Of a stretch of DNA of 64,000 nt, positions 10,560-20,300 are shown piece by piece. Position numbers and translations under genes: made by a program. This stretch comes from Strigamia acuminata (taxonomy: Eukaryota > Arthropoda > Chilopoda > Geophilomorpha > Linotaeniidae). How positions within the stretch are numbered: the first letter of the stretch is position 1; the number at the start of each line of letters is the position of its first letter. The stretch spans positions 4,264,501-4,328,500 of the forward strand of contig OX442318.1 in the NCBI GenBank assembly GCA_949358305.1, written 5' to 3'. Under the pieces are notes generated by a model, which worked only from the letters and a program-made list of their open reading frames with translations, did no database searches and was not told the origin of the DNA.

Positions 10560-11140
10560 AGTTGTGACTGGTACGAATGGTCTTCGACATGACAGCCTGC
10601 AGACTGGTTACCATGGTGTGGGACGCATACTCATTTTACGCATAATTAGACAGGGACACCACATTGTTGGGTTGTTGGCCTTTAATCTTTAATTTAGCGG
10701 TTAGAGTCTCTCATCTACAGGTGTGTTGGCAGTGCCACTAGGGCACGCTACACCAGCAACCGACCCGTCCCACACAGGGAGTGAGCCCCATGGGTGACTT
10801 GGCCGGTTTAACATAAACATTCCGCCGTACTTACCAGCATATCTCATGTAACCACTCATGGAGGCTTTAGTGGATCCATCATCGCACTACTGAGCGTCAC
10901 AGTTGTGAATGGGAAGGAGGGCAGATTCAGCACAGGACACGACTGCTCTTGCTGGCTTCAGGATTTCTACTACATGTCTGTCTCGGTTGAGACTCAGCGC
11001 TTTTTCTCTACTGTACTCCCCACACCATTCAGCTCAGTCTTTCCCTGTACTGGGTCATACCACTCTGCAAGGAGGGATGAACTTAGTGCCATTCATACAA
11101 CACTGCAGATGTTCTCCCTGGTTTGTTATTTTGTTTAAAA
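10560..11140. repeat. interspersed repeat in unit A 5' region
   Basis: Matches 49990-50545 (same place upstream of unit C exon 1), 12485-12900 in reverse orientation and part of 63645-63845. Diagnostic pieces: ACCATGGTGTGGGACGCATA, GTGTTGGCAGT.CCACTAG.GCACGCTACACCAGCAACC, CTTGCTGGCTTCA, ACTGGGTCATACCACTC. Repeated occurrences in both orientations mark it as a dispersed element, perhaps a SINE; no polymerase III boxes were identified. Confidence 0.6.
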
Positions 11141-11144
11141 TATA

Positions 11145-11295
11145 CTTAACAGTAGCTGCATTCAAAAACTAAAATATTTTGTGTTTTACTTCAATTGACA
11201 TCATTTCCTGTTTAAACCCATGTTAAAACTTAAGATACATGTAAACTGAAATTGTTATTTTAATTTTTGAAGGCAGCTATTGTAAACTAATTGAT
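11145..11295. repeat. short fold-back repeat upstream of unit A
   Basis: CTTAACAGTAGCTGCATTCAAAAA near 11148 is mirrored by TTTTTGAAGGCAGCTATTGTAAA near 11264. The same structure sits upstream of unit C (52065-52225), including the internal AAACCCATGTTAAAACTTAA in inverse orientation. Confidence 0.5.
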
Positions 11296-11362
11296 TTTTT
11301 GAACATACAAATTCGTCCATATTCAGTAATACGGTTTCCCTGACACCTGTCATTATACTTAC

Positions 11363-11482
11363 CATGTCATAAGGCATTGTCCGCCAAACGGAGTCACGTA
11401 ATGTGGATAGAATAAGAACTCTCGCAACTGATGTCTTAACCGTTCTAATGTCTAATGTTTTTTCGAGACATACAGTTACCAC
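11363..11482 (-). CDS. possible leader exon (exon 0) of unit A
   Basis: The minus strand has an open frame ending VWRTMPYDM followed by the strong donor ATG|GTAAGTATAATGAC (donor at 11362-11361). The matching place upstream of unit C ends VWQTTPYDM with the identical donor (52264). Both would join in phase 0 to exon 1, which begins at an AG acceptor immediately before ATG. Upstream of about 35 bp the two copies diverge, so the first exon may be mostly untranslated and the true start could be the last ATG of exon 0 or the first of exon 1. The 11482 limit is only the first in-frame ATG. Confidence 0.35.
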
Positions 11483-11589
11483 AGAAATAACGATTCTGTT
11501 TCCACAGTGATAATGATTCTGTGTCTGGTCTCAGGTTCGACAGACTTTGCTAACGGTTTATTTATGCATTTTTGTGATGTATTGCTTTT

Positions 11590-12163
11590 AAACACAGTTT
11601 TATGCTTCTTAACTGGAAATATTACAGTTTTATGTTTCTTAAAAGAAAATATTAGTTTTATGTTTCTTACCAGGAAATATTACAGTTTTATGTTTCTTAA
11701 CAGGAAATATTACAGTTTTATGTTTCTTAAAAGAAAATATTAGTTTTATGTTTCTTAAAAGAAAATATTACAGTTTTATGTTTCTTAACAGAAAATATTA
11801 GTTTTATGTTTCTTAACAGGAAATATTACAGTTTTATGTTTCTTAACAGGAAATATTACAGTTTTATGTTTCTTAAAAGAAAATATTAGTTTTATGTTCC
11901 TTAACAGGAAATATTACAGTTTTATGTTTCTTAACAGGAAATATTACAGTTTTATGTTTCTTAAAAGAAAATATTACAGTTTTATGTTTCTTAACAGAAA
12001 ATATTAGTTTTATGTTTCTTAACAGGAAATATTACAGTTTTATGTTTCTTAACAGGAAATGTTCCAGTTTTATGTTTCTTAACAGAAAATATTAGTTTTA
12101 TGTTTCTTAACAGGAAATATTACAGTTTTATGTTTCTTAACAGGAAATGTTACAGTTTTATGT
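11590..12163. repeat. minisatellite of 27-30-bp units
   Basis: About 20 tandem units of CAGTTTTATGTTTCTTAACAGGAAATATTA or a shorter variant with AAAAGAAAATATTA alternate along 570 bp. Units directly abut with no unique spacers. It lies just upstream of the possible leader exon of unit A. Confidence 0.9.
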
Positions 12164-12169
12164 TAAAAT

Positions 12170-12345
12170 CAATATATTAGTCATGAGGAGTCTGTCATCC
12201 TGTCTGTGACGTTTATCTCCTCCATAATTGGTGGATTTATTTTGAAAACAAAAATTTCAACCATCAGCGCTCGACATCGAGGCTGGTTGCTTTTCAGATT
12301 ATCTTTCAGAAGCATAAGGGTTAAATGTACCTGCCTTGGTATAAG
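12170..12345 (+). mobile_element. fragment of the 1018-2101 LTR
   Basis: AGGAGTCTGTCATCCTGTCT through TACCTGCCTTGGTAT matches the LTR at 1018-1927 without its two MITE insertions, and so gives their empty-site reference. 12346-12480 shows nothing further. Confidence 0.6.
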
Positions 12346-12484
12346 GCATTATGCGTTTTGAGACAATTTTCATGTCAATTAGTTAAAGCTTTAATTAGGT
12401 TCTTTTTAGTTTGCTATTAATTTAATAGAGGGTGCTAGTTGTGAACAATGGTAATAAAAAAGTTTTCAACAACTAGTGGTGGGT

Positions 12485-12900
12485 TTAAACACTACTGATG
12501 TGACCGCTTTGCCACTTAAGGGTGACCTGCTTCACTGCCACAAACCGCCCAGTGACCTTAAGGTCATCCCTCCTTTGGGAGTGGTATGACCCAGTATAGG
12601 GAAGGAGGGAGCTGACTGGTGTGGAGAGAGAAAGCGACCACTGAAGAGAGAGGTCCTGAGAAAGAGTGCTTGGTCTCAACCGAGACAGGTGCGAGAAAGG
12701 TCTTGAAGCCAGCAAGAGCCATCGTGCTTTGTGCTGACTCTGCTCTTCTTCCCATTCACCACTGTGACGCTCAGTAGTGTGTTGATGGGCCCACTACAGC
12801 CTCCATGAGCGGTTACATGGGTCGTACAAGTGAGTATGATAGAATGGTAATGTTTCAGCGTGTGTTACGGGTCGGTTGCTGGTGTGGCGTGCCTTTGCTG
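12485..12900 (-). repeat. reverse-oriented copy of the 10560-11140 repeat
   Basis: Read on the minus strand it has the same order as 10850-11070 and 50290-50510: GCTCATGGAGGCT, ATCA..CACTACTGAGCGTCACAG, GTGAATGGGAAGAAGAGCAG, TTGCTGGCTTCAAGAC, ACTGGGTCATACCACTC. It cuts into the 3' flank of unit B at about 12933. Confidence 0.6.
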
Positions 12901-13684
12901 CACTGCTAGCATGCGGGTAGACTGGAGTCTCCAAAATATAGATTATACGGTAAAATTATATATGTGTTAAATTAGTCATCCAGTTAATGCAATTGCTTCA
13001 GACATTAAGGAAATGGGTTATTCGGAATTTTTAAAACTCCGGTTAAACAGAGCATTATACTTCTTCTGAACAAAAGGAGATATTTGATTAGAAGTGATGT
13101 GCATTAGAATGAGCAGAGAAATTTCAAGAGTGAGGCTCAATGCATTTCCTACGTCAGAGACCAAAGTTCCGAACGAATAGAGGAATTCTTCTATTACGAA
13201 CTCGACATTATTTGTAACCATGTTGAACATTCCGACGGACCAAGGGGGCTCATTTTTTTGTGGTACATTGAATGCAGTAAGTTTGTAAGTTAATATTTGA
13301 CAGCGATGTAGACATGCACACTCTTTTTCAACATCAGTCGAGAAATGAATTTTGTAGTACAATGTGCGCACATCTTTGGCCATTGATGAAGAATTGCACA
13401 TAATTGTTTTTTTCTTGATGGCAAATGGCATACTAACAAAATCGATAGAAAAAAATCAGTACACCCTTGGACAAAAAAAACTTTCTTTGGTTACAGTGAG
13501 TTTACAGTATGCTAAGGAGGTTTCATTTTTTCCACGGGTGTTCATCATTAATACATTTTGTAGTTGCTTCTTAAAACGCTTTTGACACTGTTTCCATGTG
13601 AAAAGGTTTTTAAAATTTTGTTTACATGTAGATTTTAGGTGTCACAGGCTCTGATTTTACAATGAAATTTAGATGAAAAAACAA

Positions 13685-13745
13685 ACAAGCTGGGATTTGT
13701 AATGCAGGGAAGCATTACACATTAGACTTATAAACCCTGTCCTTT
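13685..13745 (-). repeat. repeat shared inversely with 35434-35492
   Basis: Read on the minus strand, GGGTTTATAAGTCTAA..GTAATGCTTCCCTGCATTAC matches 35437-35480. It contains the small palindrome GTAATGC..GCATTAC. 13746-14035 otherwise shows no gene. Confidence 0.5.
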
Positions 13746-14039
13746 TGTCCCTAAATATAACACCGCAATAATAGAAAATAAATTAATTTAAAAAAAAAAA
13801 TTTTTGTTGCCAATATAAAGCAACAACAAACAAAATCCCACCAAAATTTGATATGATATGCTGCGGAATTGTTGCATCCGGGTTTGCTACAATCGGGAAA
13901 TAAATCGCGCGGAAAACTAGAAAATATTTCTAGTTCGATTTTATTTCGCAGCCAATCCCAGCTCATTTGCGGCAAACCCCGAATGCAACGTATCCACGGC
14001 GTATCCGCAAGTGTGACTGTGAACCGTCTTCCATGAAAA

Positions 14040-14330
14040 TTACGAAAATGACGTCGTCATGATGACGTCATTTCCGTAATTTTCATGGAATACACGGCTA
14101 AAAGCGCAGTAAAACCGGTTTATTAATTCAACCGGAGGTCGGAGAAGTCTGAAAATACCAAAGGATACTAATATAGGTATGCTGGATTTAATGCCGTTGT
14201 CCGTTTTGCTCCATGTGCGGTAGTTTTTACGGAATCGTTGTAGACGGACGGACGGACGGACAGACATGACCGTTTCATAAGACTTTCTAAACATAGAGTT
14301 TAGAAGTCTAAAACTGCTCTGCTCAGCTTG
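14040..14330 (-). mobile_element. Helentron-associated (HINE-like) element with GTCY microsatellite
   Basis: On the minus strand it starts with the hairpin TTAGACTTCTAAAC../GTTTAGAAAGTC, then TCATGAAACGG-like sequence, a (GTCC)n run, AACGATTCCG.AAAAACTA, AGCAAAACGGACAACGGCAT and CCTCCGGTTGAATTAATAAA. The plus-strand copy is 15838-16105. GTCY microsatellites next to a palindromic end are described for INE-1/DINE-1 and bivalve pearl-like Helentron derivatives; the assignment here is by that resemblance. Confidence 0.5.
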
Positions 14331-14587
14331 TCAGACTATTGATTCCCATGTTATTCAATGGGAATGACGTCACGTGCAAACACGAAACGAGTTTTGCATA
14401 CGTTTTACACTTTTTTAATGCACCTACTGTTTCCATGTGGAAAAGTTTATAAATTTTTGTTTTCATGTAGATTTTAGCTGTCACATACTCTGATTTTACA
14501 ATGAAATTCAGAGGAAAAACAAAAACTATTGACTTATGCTCTGCTCAGCTTGTCAGAATATTTACCGTTTTGTAGTCCCCCAGCCCC

Positions 14588-14987
14588 TTAAGGTGGAAAC
14601 ATGAGGGAGAGGATAAAATTTAAAAGCTTACTTTTACTTGAAAAAGCGGCTAATTACTCGCCCGCTTGAGCAAGCTTGCGTTTTTATTCTAAGCTTTGTT
14701 TTGAAGTAAGTTTGACCTCACCCACTATGATCAAACTGGGTTTTTTTTACCGGCTTATTCCAGCTTGCTAGTGTTTGGGTAATGTGACTGCCAGCCAATC
14801 AGAATCGTGAGGGAATTCTTGAAGGAGATTTTGGTAGGAATTTCTGGCTAGCTACATAGATAGCTTAAGTTTGCCAGTTAAGCTGGTAAGCCAAAAGCGG
14901 GTGAAGTGAGCTTGTAAATGACTTGCTCTTTAAACTTTTACTAGCAAGCTTTGGAATTTTACCCGCTCCCTTGTGTTTCCACCTTTA
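14588..14987. mobile_element. MITE family AAGGTGGAAACA, copy 1
   Basis: Inverted ends AAGGTGGAAACATGAGGGAG and GCTCCCTTGTGTTTCCACCTT. Other copies: 46111-46615 and 52675-52962. Interiors share AAAGCTTGCT, CAGCCAATCAGAATCGTGAG and GAGGA.ATTCTTG. Non-coding. Confidence 0.75.
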
Positions 14988-15837
14988 AGTAGTAAATTGG
15001 GTAAGCTGTCTAAGAAAGTGTGTACAGTTTATTTATACATAGATATCTGACCTGCATAGTTGGAGTTTTTCCATTTTCTTTTCCAAGCAGTGTTTTTTGC
15101 AATGATAATATTCACTCGCATTAGAAGTACATGGGTTTGGTGCGGTATTCAAATGTTGCACCTAACACATCAGAAAGAGGCATTGTAAATGCACATCAGC
15201 ATGATTTTTATTTATCAGACACTAGACTGATGTAATTTTGATAGTTAGCAAAAGTTTGTTCATATTGCCTATAATTTATTTACCTTTATTGTTTTAATTA
15301 TAATAAATGTAATACGTGTAGGAGGGGTTTCTATTTTCAATGTATTTGGGAAATTAGGATCTCCAGGTGGACTGAAATAAAACTGAAAGAAAATATAAAA
15401 GTCATTCATACTGAAAACTTGCCAATTGCAATTGTCCTTACATTTGAAACGTCTGGTTTGCAAATGTTATCCACTTCACCTACAAAAAGAATAGCTAACA
15501 ACTTTGTGCTAAACCTTTGAGGCACTAACAAGTTTTAAAAAATTATTTTGAAATTGAATTGAACGATTCATTTCAAGGGTAATTACCAAATGAATATTTC
15601 ATGCAAACTCCATCCGTGTAGTTTAATGTGGTCATGTTATTGGTACAAATATCAAAAATAATATTCTGAAAAATTTGTACAATACAATGGCAAAACAATT
15701 AGATGTGTAGGGGTTTCCCTGTATGATTTTTTACATTAGACACCATAGTTTCATTTTTGCAGGTAGGCCAGAACTTACAATTTTTTCTCTTAACGCAGCT
15801 GGGCTGTACACACAAATTAAATATGGAATAAGGAAGA

Positions 15838-16105
15838 TTTTTAGACTTCTAAACCTGATGTTTAGAAAGTCTCATGAAACGGTTCTGTCTGTCTGTCCGT
15901 CCGTCCGTCCGTCCGTCCGTCCGTCCGTCGTCAACGATTCCGCAAAAACTATAGCAGCTAGAGCAAAACGGACAACGGCATTAAATTCAGCATGCTTATA
16001 TTATTATTGTAAGGTATTTTCAGATTTCTTGGACCTCCGGTTGAATTAATAAACCGGTTTTAGTGCACTTTTAGCCGTCTAATAATACTACTTCCGTCCT
16101 GCACA
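15838..16105 (+). mobile_element. HINE-like element, plus-strand copy
   Basis: Hairpin TTAGACTTCTAAACC TGAT GTTTAGAAAGTCT (15841-15872), then (GTCT)3(GTCC)n at 15888-15927 and the same body as 14040-14330 reversed. The 30-nt hairpin is also present at 31091-31124, beyond the second gene of the Helentron region, which ties these small elements to the large one. Confidence 0.5.
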
Positions 16106-16119
16106 GGAAGTTGTAACAT

Positions 16120-16470
16120 TGTACTAGCGCCACCTGGCGGATCCCGTGAGCCATGAAATCTTCGTTGCGATACGTTTTTTGATGTTTACTATATGGAAAT
16201 GACGTCCAAAAATTCTGGAACCAAGCCCAATCAATTGGAAATCCAAATCTGCATGGCCCTGTATTTTTTTTTTTGATTGAAAAAAAGTAGCATCACGATC
16301 CACCAAAGTCGCCGATCGAACGGGAAATTCAGGAGGAAATTTGAAAATGTTCGTGGCGATTCGTTTTTTTATGTTTTCTTTGTCGAAATGAGGTCCAAAA
16401 ATTTTGAAACCAAGCTCATTTTGTAGAGCGGACAAATGCGCACATTTTCTGTATTTTTTCTATTGCGATT
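16120..16470 (+). repeat. Helitron-family subterminal block, tandemly doubled
   Basis: After AGCGCCACCTGGCGGA (16127-16142, a CGCCA/TGGCG mini-hairpin) come two units about 189 bp apart (from about 16163 and 16352), each TTCGT.GCGAT.CGTTTTTT..GAAATGA.GTCCAAAAATT.TG.AACCAAGC. The inverse copy is at 29640-29870, so the Helentron gene is bracketed by inverted repeats of about 230 bp. The GCGCCACCTGGCGGA motif recurs at 61023 and, inverted, at about 62450. Confidence 0.6.
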
Positions 16471-16984
16471 TGGTTGACTTTTTTTATTAACAAAAATCGA
16501 TCTTATGTGTATTTTGAACCATACGTAATTATTACAATAAAAATTCGTCCACATTAAGGAATCATTACTATTTGTTCAAAAACTAGAACAAAATTATGAA
16601 TAATCTCTTCCCGAAACCTGCAAATAAATGTTCTTTAAATTATACAAAATCTAAACTCCACCGTTTCGCCGAGTACGCCAAAAGTGAGTAGCGTGAATGT
16701 CCAGGCCTGGCCATTAGGCGCAACATCAAGCAGCGACTATCACTGTCGAAGCGACACCTCTGCCCCTGATACGAGAAAGAACGAACGAGTTGAATTTAGC
16801 AACAGAATCAGAATTTTAACTGATGTCACAAAAAAGTGTTTGCTATTAAGTTATATCAAACGATTAAAAATCAAACTGCCATTTCAGCATTTCCAATACT
16901 GTTTAACATTAATTTATTTATTCTTCGAAAACATAATTACAATTTTGAAGTTTGCCACTGCAGTTCAGCCATTACTTATCTACG

Positions 16985-17110
16985 TTTCGTTACGTGATAT
17001 TAGATTATGTTACGTTTTCATAACGTGTGTTTATATCCACGTATATAAGTGCAATACTTTTTTGAAGTGTTCACACCGTGTAACTTATCATGTCTCGAAT
17101 CAACGATTAA
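16985..17110 (+). promoter_or_regulatory. Helentron gene promoter with TATA box and uORF
   Basis: CACGTATATAAGTG holds a TATATAA box (17042-17048). The 125 bp from CGTTTCGTTACGT to AATCAACGAT match the promoter of the second gene at 30005-30140. A six-codon upstream ORF, M-S-R-I-N-D-stop (17090-17110), corresponds exactly to the first codons (MSLIND) of the second gene, so this leader is a truncated copy of that gene's start and could dampen translation of the ORF at 17325. The leader 17111-17324 is T-rich with a doubled TAGAGTTTTCAGAGCCTCT segment. Confidence 0.6.
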
Positions 17111-17324
17111 GGCATTTTAACTTTTTCACAGATTTTTCAAGTTTTCGATTCACAACACCCAATTTTTTTTTAATTGATTTAATTTTTTTTTACGATTAAT
17201 CCAATATTTCTTTTTTTGAATACAATAATTTTTTTTTCAAACTTTTACAGAGCCTCTATAGTACAGATAGAGTTTTCAGAGCCTCTCCGAGTAGAGTTTT
17301 CAGATATCAAAAATATTCTGTACA

Positions 17325-20300
17325 ATGCCCCCAAAAAAGGCAATTAATCCAAAGAAGACCGTGGTTGCAAAATCACGTGTTGAAACTGCGGATCAAAGAA
17401 AAGCACGACTTGCGCAAGATCAACGAGTCCGCAGAGCAAAAAAAAGAGCTGCTGCTAATGCCGCCGCAGAGATCGTCGTGCCCGTCGAGCTTATTGCAGT
17501 GCATAAATTGCCTCAATTGCCACCAGTTGTAGGGCCCGGCAAAGGGAAATCCCTCCTGGTCCCACGAATGGCAACCCCCGCCGAAGTAAATGTTTCGCCA
17601 GCCAAGCGAATTGCTCCACTCGCTGAAGGAGATGCGCCGCCCCCAAAACGATTGGCGCCACACCAAGATATTGTATCAAATAATTTTGAACCAATAAATG
17701 CTTTTTCTCCTACTCATGCATTACAAATTAATACCGTGCTGAATGCATTGCCTGTGGTTGACCGATTATTGTCAAAAAAAAATAAAGCTAAACATCGATA
17801 CATACCACATTCTAAATTGTCTGTCGAATCACTGGCCGAGCTACGAAAAATTGATGCTTTGCGTAAACAAAATAACCGTGCCCAACTTGTTGGCAATGCC
17901 AAATTGCAACTGCAGCAAGTCGACGCTCAAAGAAAACTTGTAGTGCCCGCCACGCCGCAGATTCCAATTGCTGCATTACAAGTTCGTAAAATTCCTCGCA
18001 AGAGAAAAATAAATCACAGTTTAAATCTAGCTAAGAAGAAAGAAATTGACAAACAAAGCAAACGCGCGAATCGCTCTGATTCAAATTTTCGATCCAAAGA
18101 ACAGGCACGCGACATATTAGTTCACCAACTAGCCCGCAAAAATGTAGACTTCAGTTCTCAAGAACAAGCTCGAAATACTGTAGCGCACCAACTAGCCCGC
18201 AAAAATGTAGACTTCAGTTCTCAAGAACAAGCTCGAAATACTGTAGCGCACCAACTAGCCCGCAAAAATGTAGACTTCAGTTCTCAAGAACAAGCTCGAA
18301 ATACTGTAGCGCACCAACTAGCCCGCAAAAATGTAGACTTCAGTTCTCAAGAACAAGCTCGAAATACTGTAGCGCACCAACTAGCCCGCAAAAATGTAGA
18401 CTTCAGTTCTCAAGAACAAGCTCGAAATACTGTAGCGCACCAACTAGCCCGCAAAAATGTAGACTTCAGTTCTCAAGAACAAGCTCGAAATACTGTAGCG
18501 CACCAACTAGCCCGCAAAAATGTAGACTTCAGTTCTCAAGAACAAGTACGCGACACATTTGCTCACAAGAAAGCTCGACTTGATGCAAATTACAGATTAC
18601 AAGAACAAGCACGCGACACATTTGCTCGCAAGCAAGCTAGACTTGAAGAAATTTCTGCATGGGACAGAGTAGTTGAACAATACTTCAAGCACATCAAAGA
18701 AGGTCCAGACAAGGTGTGTTCCTGTTGTCGTAATCTGTGGTATTCAAAATCAGTCAAACAACTTGAACGTTCGAAACTCTCTGGTAAGGGATACGCTAAA
18801 GGTTATCTCGACCATGTTTTCGATTTTGGCGAATTGTTTTGTTCAACTTGCTACAGTGCGGTCCAAAAAAGAAAAATTCCACGTCTATGTGTGAATAACG
18901 GTCTGCGTTTTCCAATTATCGACGATGTTATTTCGGTACTTACACCTTTAGAAGCTAGACTGGTTGCTGGAAGACACATATTTCAATGCATATGGCCAGT
19001 TTATGGAGAAAATGGTCAATTTAGAACCAAGGGTCGCATAGTAAATGTTCCAGTCAACGTTAACAATACCATCACTTTATTGCCTCAACTTCCAAATGAA
19101 AGTGACGTGATACTCGTCCAAATAGCTCGCCACATGGAATATAAACAAAACTGGATGTCTGGTAATGTTAGGCCCATCTACGTTCTTAAAGCAGCACAGT
19201 ATCTGGAAAAACAAGATCTGTACATGAAATACCACATTTCAGTGTCCGATGAGCATTATAGGCAGTTAGAAGTTGTGGCTAATGAGGACAACTTTAACTC
19301 AAGTGTGCCAACTAATTTAAGCCAGGCTCCAATTTTGACTCAAGACAAGAATCCGACAGTTGATGAAGATCTGAATCAAGTTAATCATGATGGCGGACAC
19401 ACAATGATTAACTATGATTGGGATTATAGCAACGGAATTCGAATTGCACCTGCACAAGGTAACACCCCTATTGGCGTCTTGTGGGATCCAGATTCAAAGT
19501 TTTTAGCTTTTCCAAAGATTTTTGGAGGCTACACAATGGAACCTAAATTAAACGGTAAAGATTTGAGTCCAAACGAGTTTTTTAAGTCAATAGTTCGTCG
19601 AGATGACCGCCGTGGAGTTGAGCATCAGGATTTTTTGCTTTACTTATCAAAATACAAAGAACTGACTCAAATTAAAAGTAACCAGCAAATAGCAATCAGA
19701 AAAAACAAAACAACTGATAATCTAACCGTTGACCAGGTAATTGGAGATGGATTTGTAAGTGGACTTATTGAGTCAGATCACGCATACGATGTATTAAGAG
19801 GGGTACGAAATTCATCACATCATTGGCGTAATGAGTCAATGAAGTGCAGAGCCATGATACGTCAATACGGATTGGCACACCTTTTCATCACCGTTAGTGC
19901 AGCTGAACTAGAGTGGCCGGAACTAATCATCATGTTGAAGAAAATACTTGACAATAAAGTTATTGATGAAAATGATGTAAAATCTATGACACGCACAGAC
20001 AAGGCGTCACTTATTCAAAGAGATCCTGTAACTTGTGCTCGTCATTTCGAAAATACATTTCAAGAGTTATGGAAAACATTTAAGTCTCCAGTTGGACCTT
20101 TCGGAAACCGTAAGATTGCTCATTTCTATCGAAGAGTAGAATTTCAGAACCGTGGAAGTCCTCATGTCCACATGCTTCTTTGGCTGGATAACGCACCAAC
20201 ATTTTTCAAGGAAGGTTGCGATGAACAGGCTATTTGTGATTTTGTGGATGAAATAATAACATGCAGCTCAGACTATCCAAATGATGACAAAATTCATGAA

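Larger units (their letters stand above)
13018..15665 (-). pseudogene. DEG/ENaC unit B, partial (exons 5-9)
   Basis: Exons 15665-15587, 15524-15442, 15382-15284, 15161-15052 and 13432-13018 keep the exact lengths (79, 83, 99, 110, 415) and splice sites of units A and C and are all open. They encode the second half only: [35 protein letters not shown], then TM2. Exons 1-4 were not found anywhere between 15.7 and 42 kb, where transposons fill the space. The pore filter glycine is replaced by glutamate (LTLEISLL instead of LTLGISLL), a change expected to damage the pore. I read it as a decaying fragment; a transcript from a new promoter cannot be excluded. Confidence 0.75.

Noticed and set aside
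11590-12163. CRISPR-like array of 30-bp repeats
   Set aside because: Units abut directly and vary slightly along their whole length; there are no unique spacers, and the setting is an animal genome.
16684-17199. 171-codon ORF upstream of the Helentron gene
   Set aside because: It overlaps the TATA promoter and leader shared with the second gene, and has no recognisable domain.
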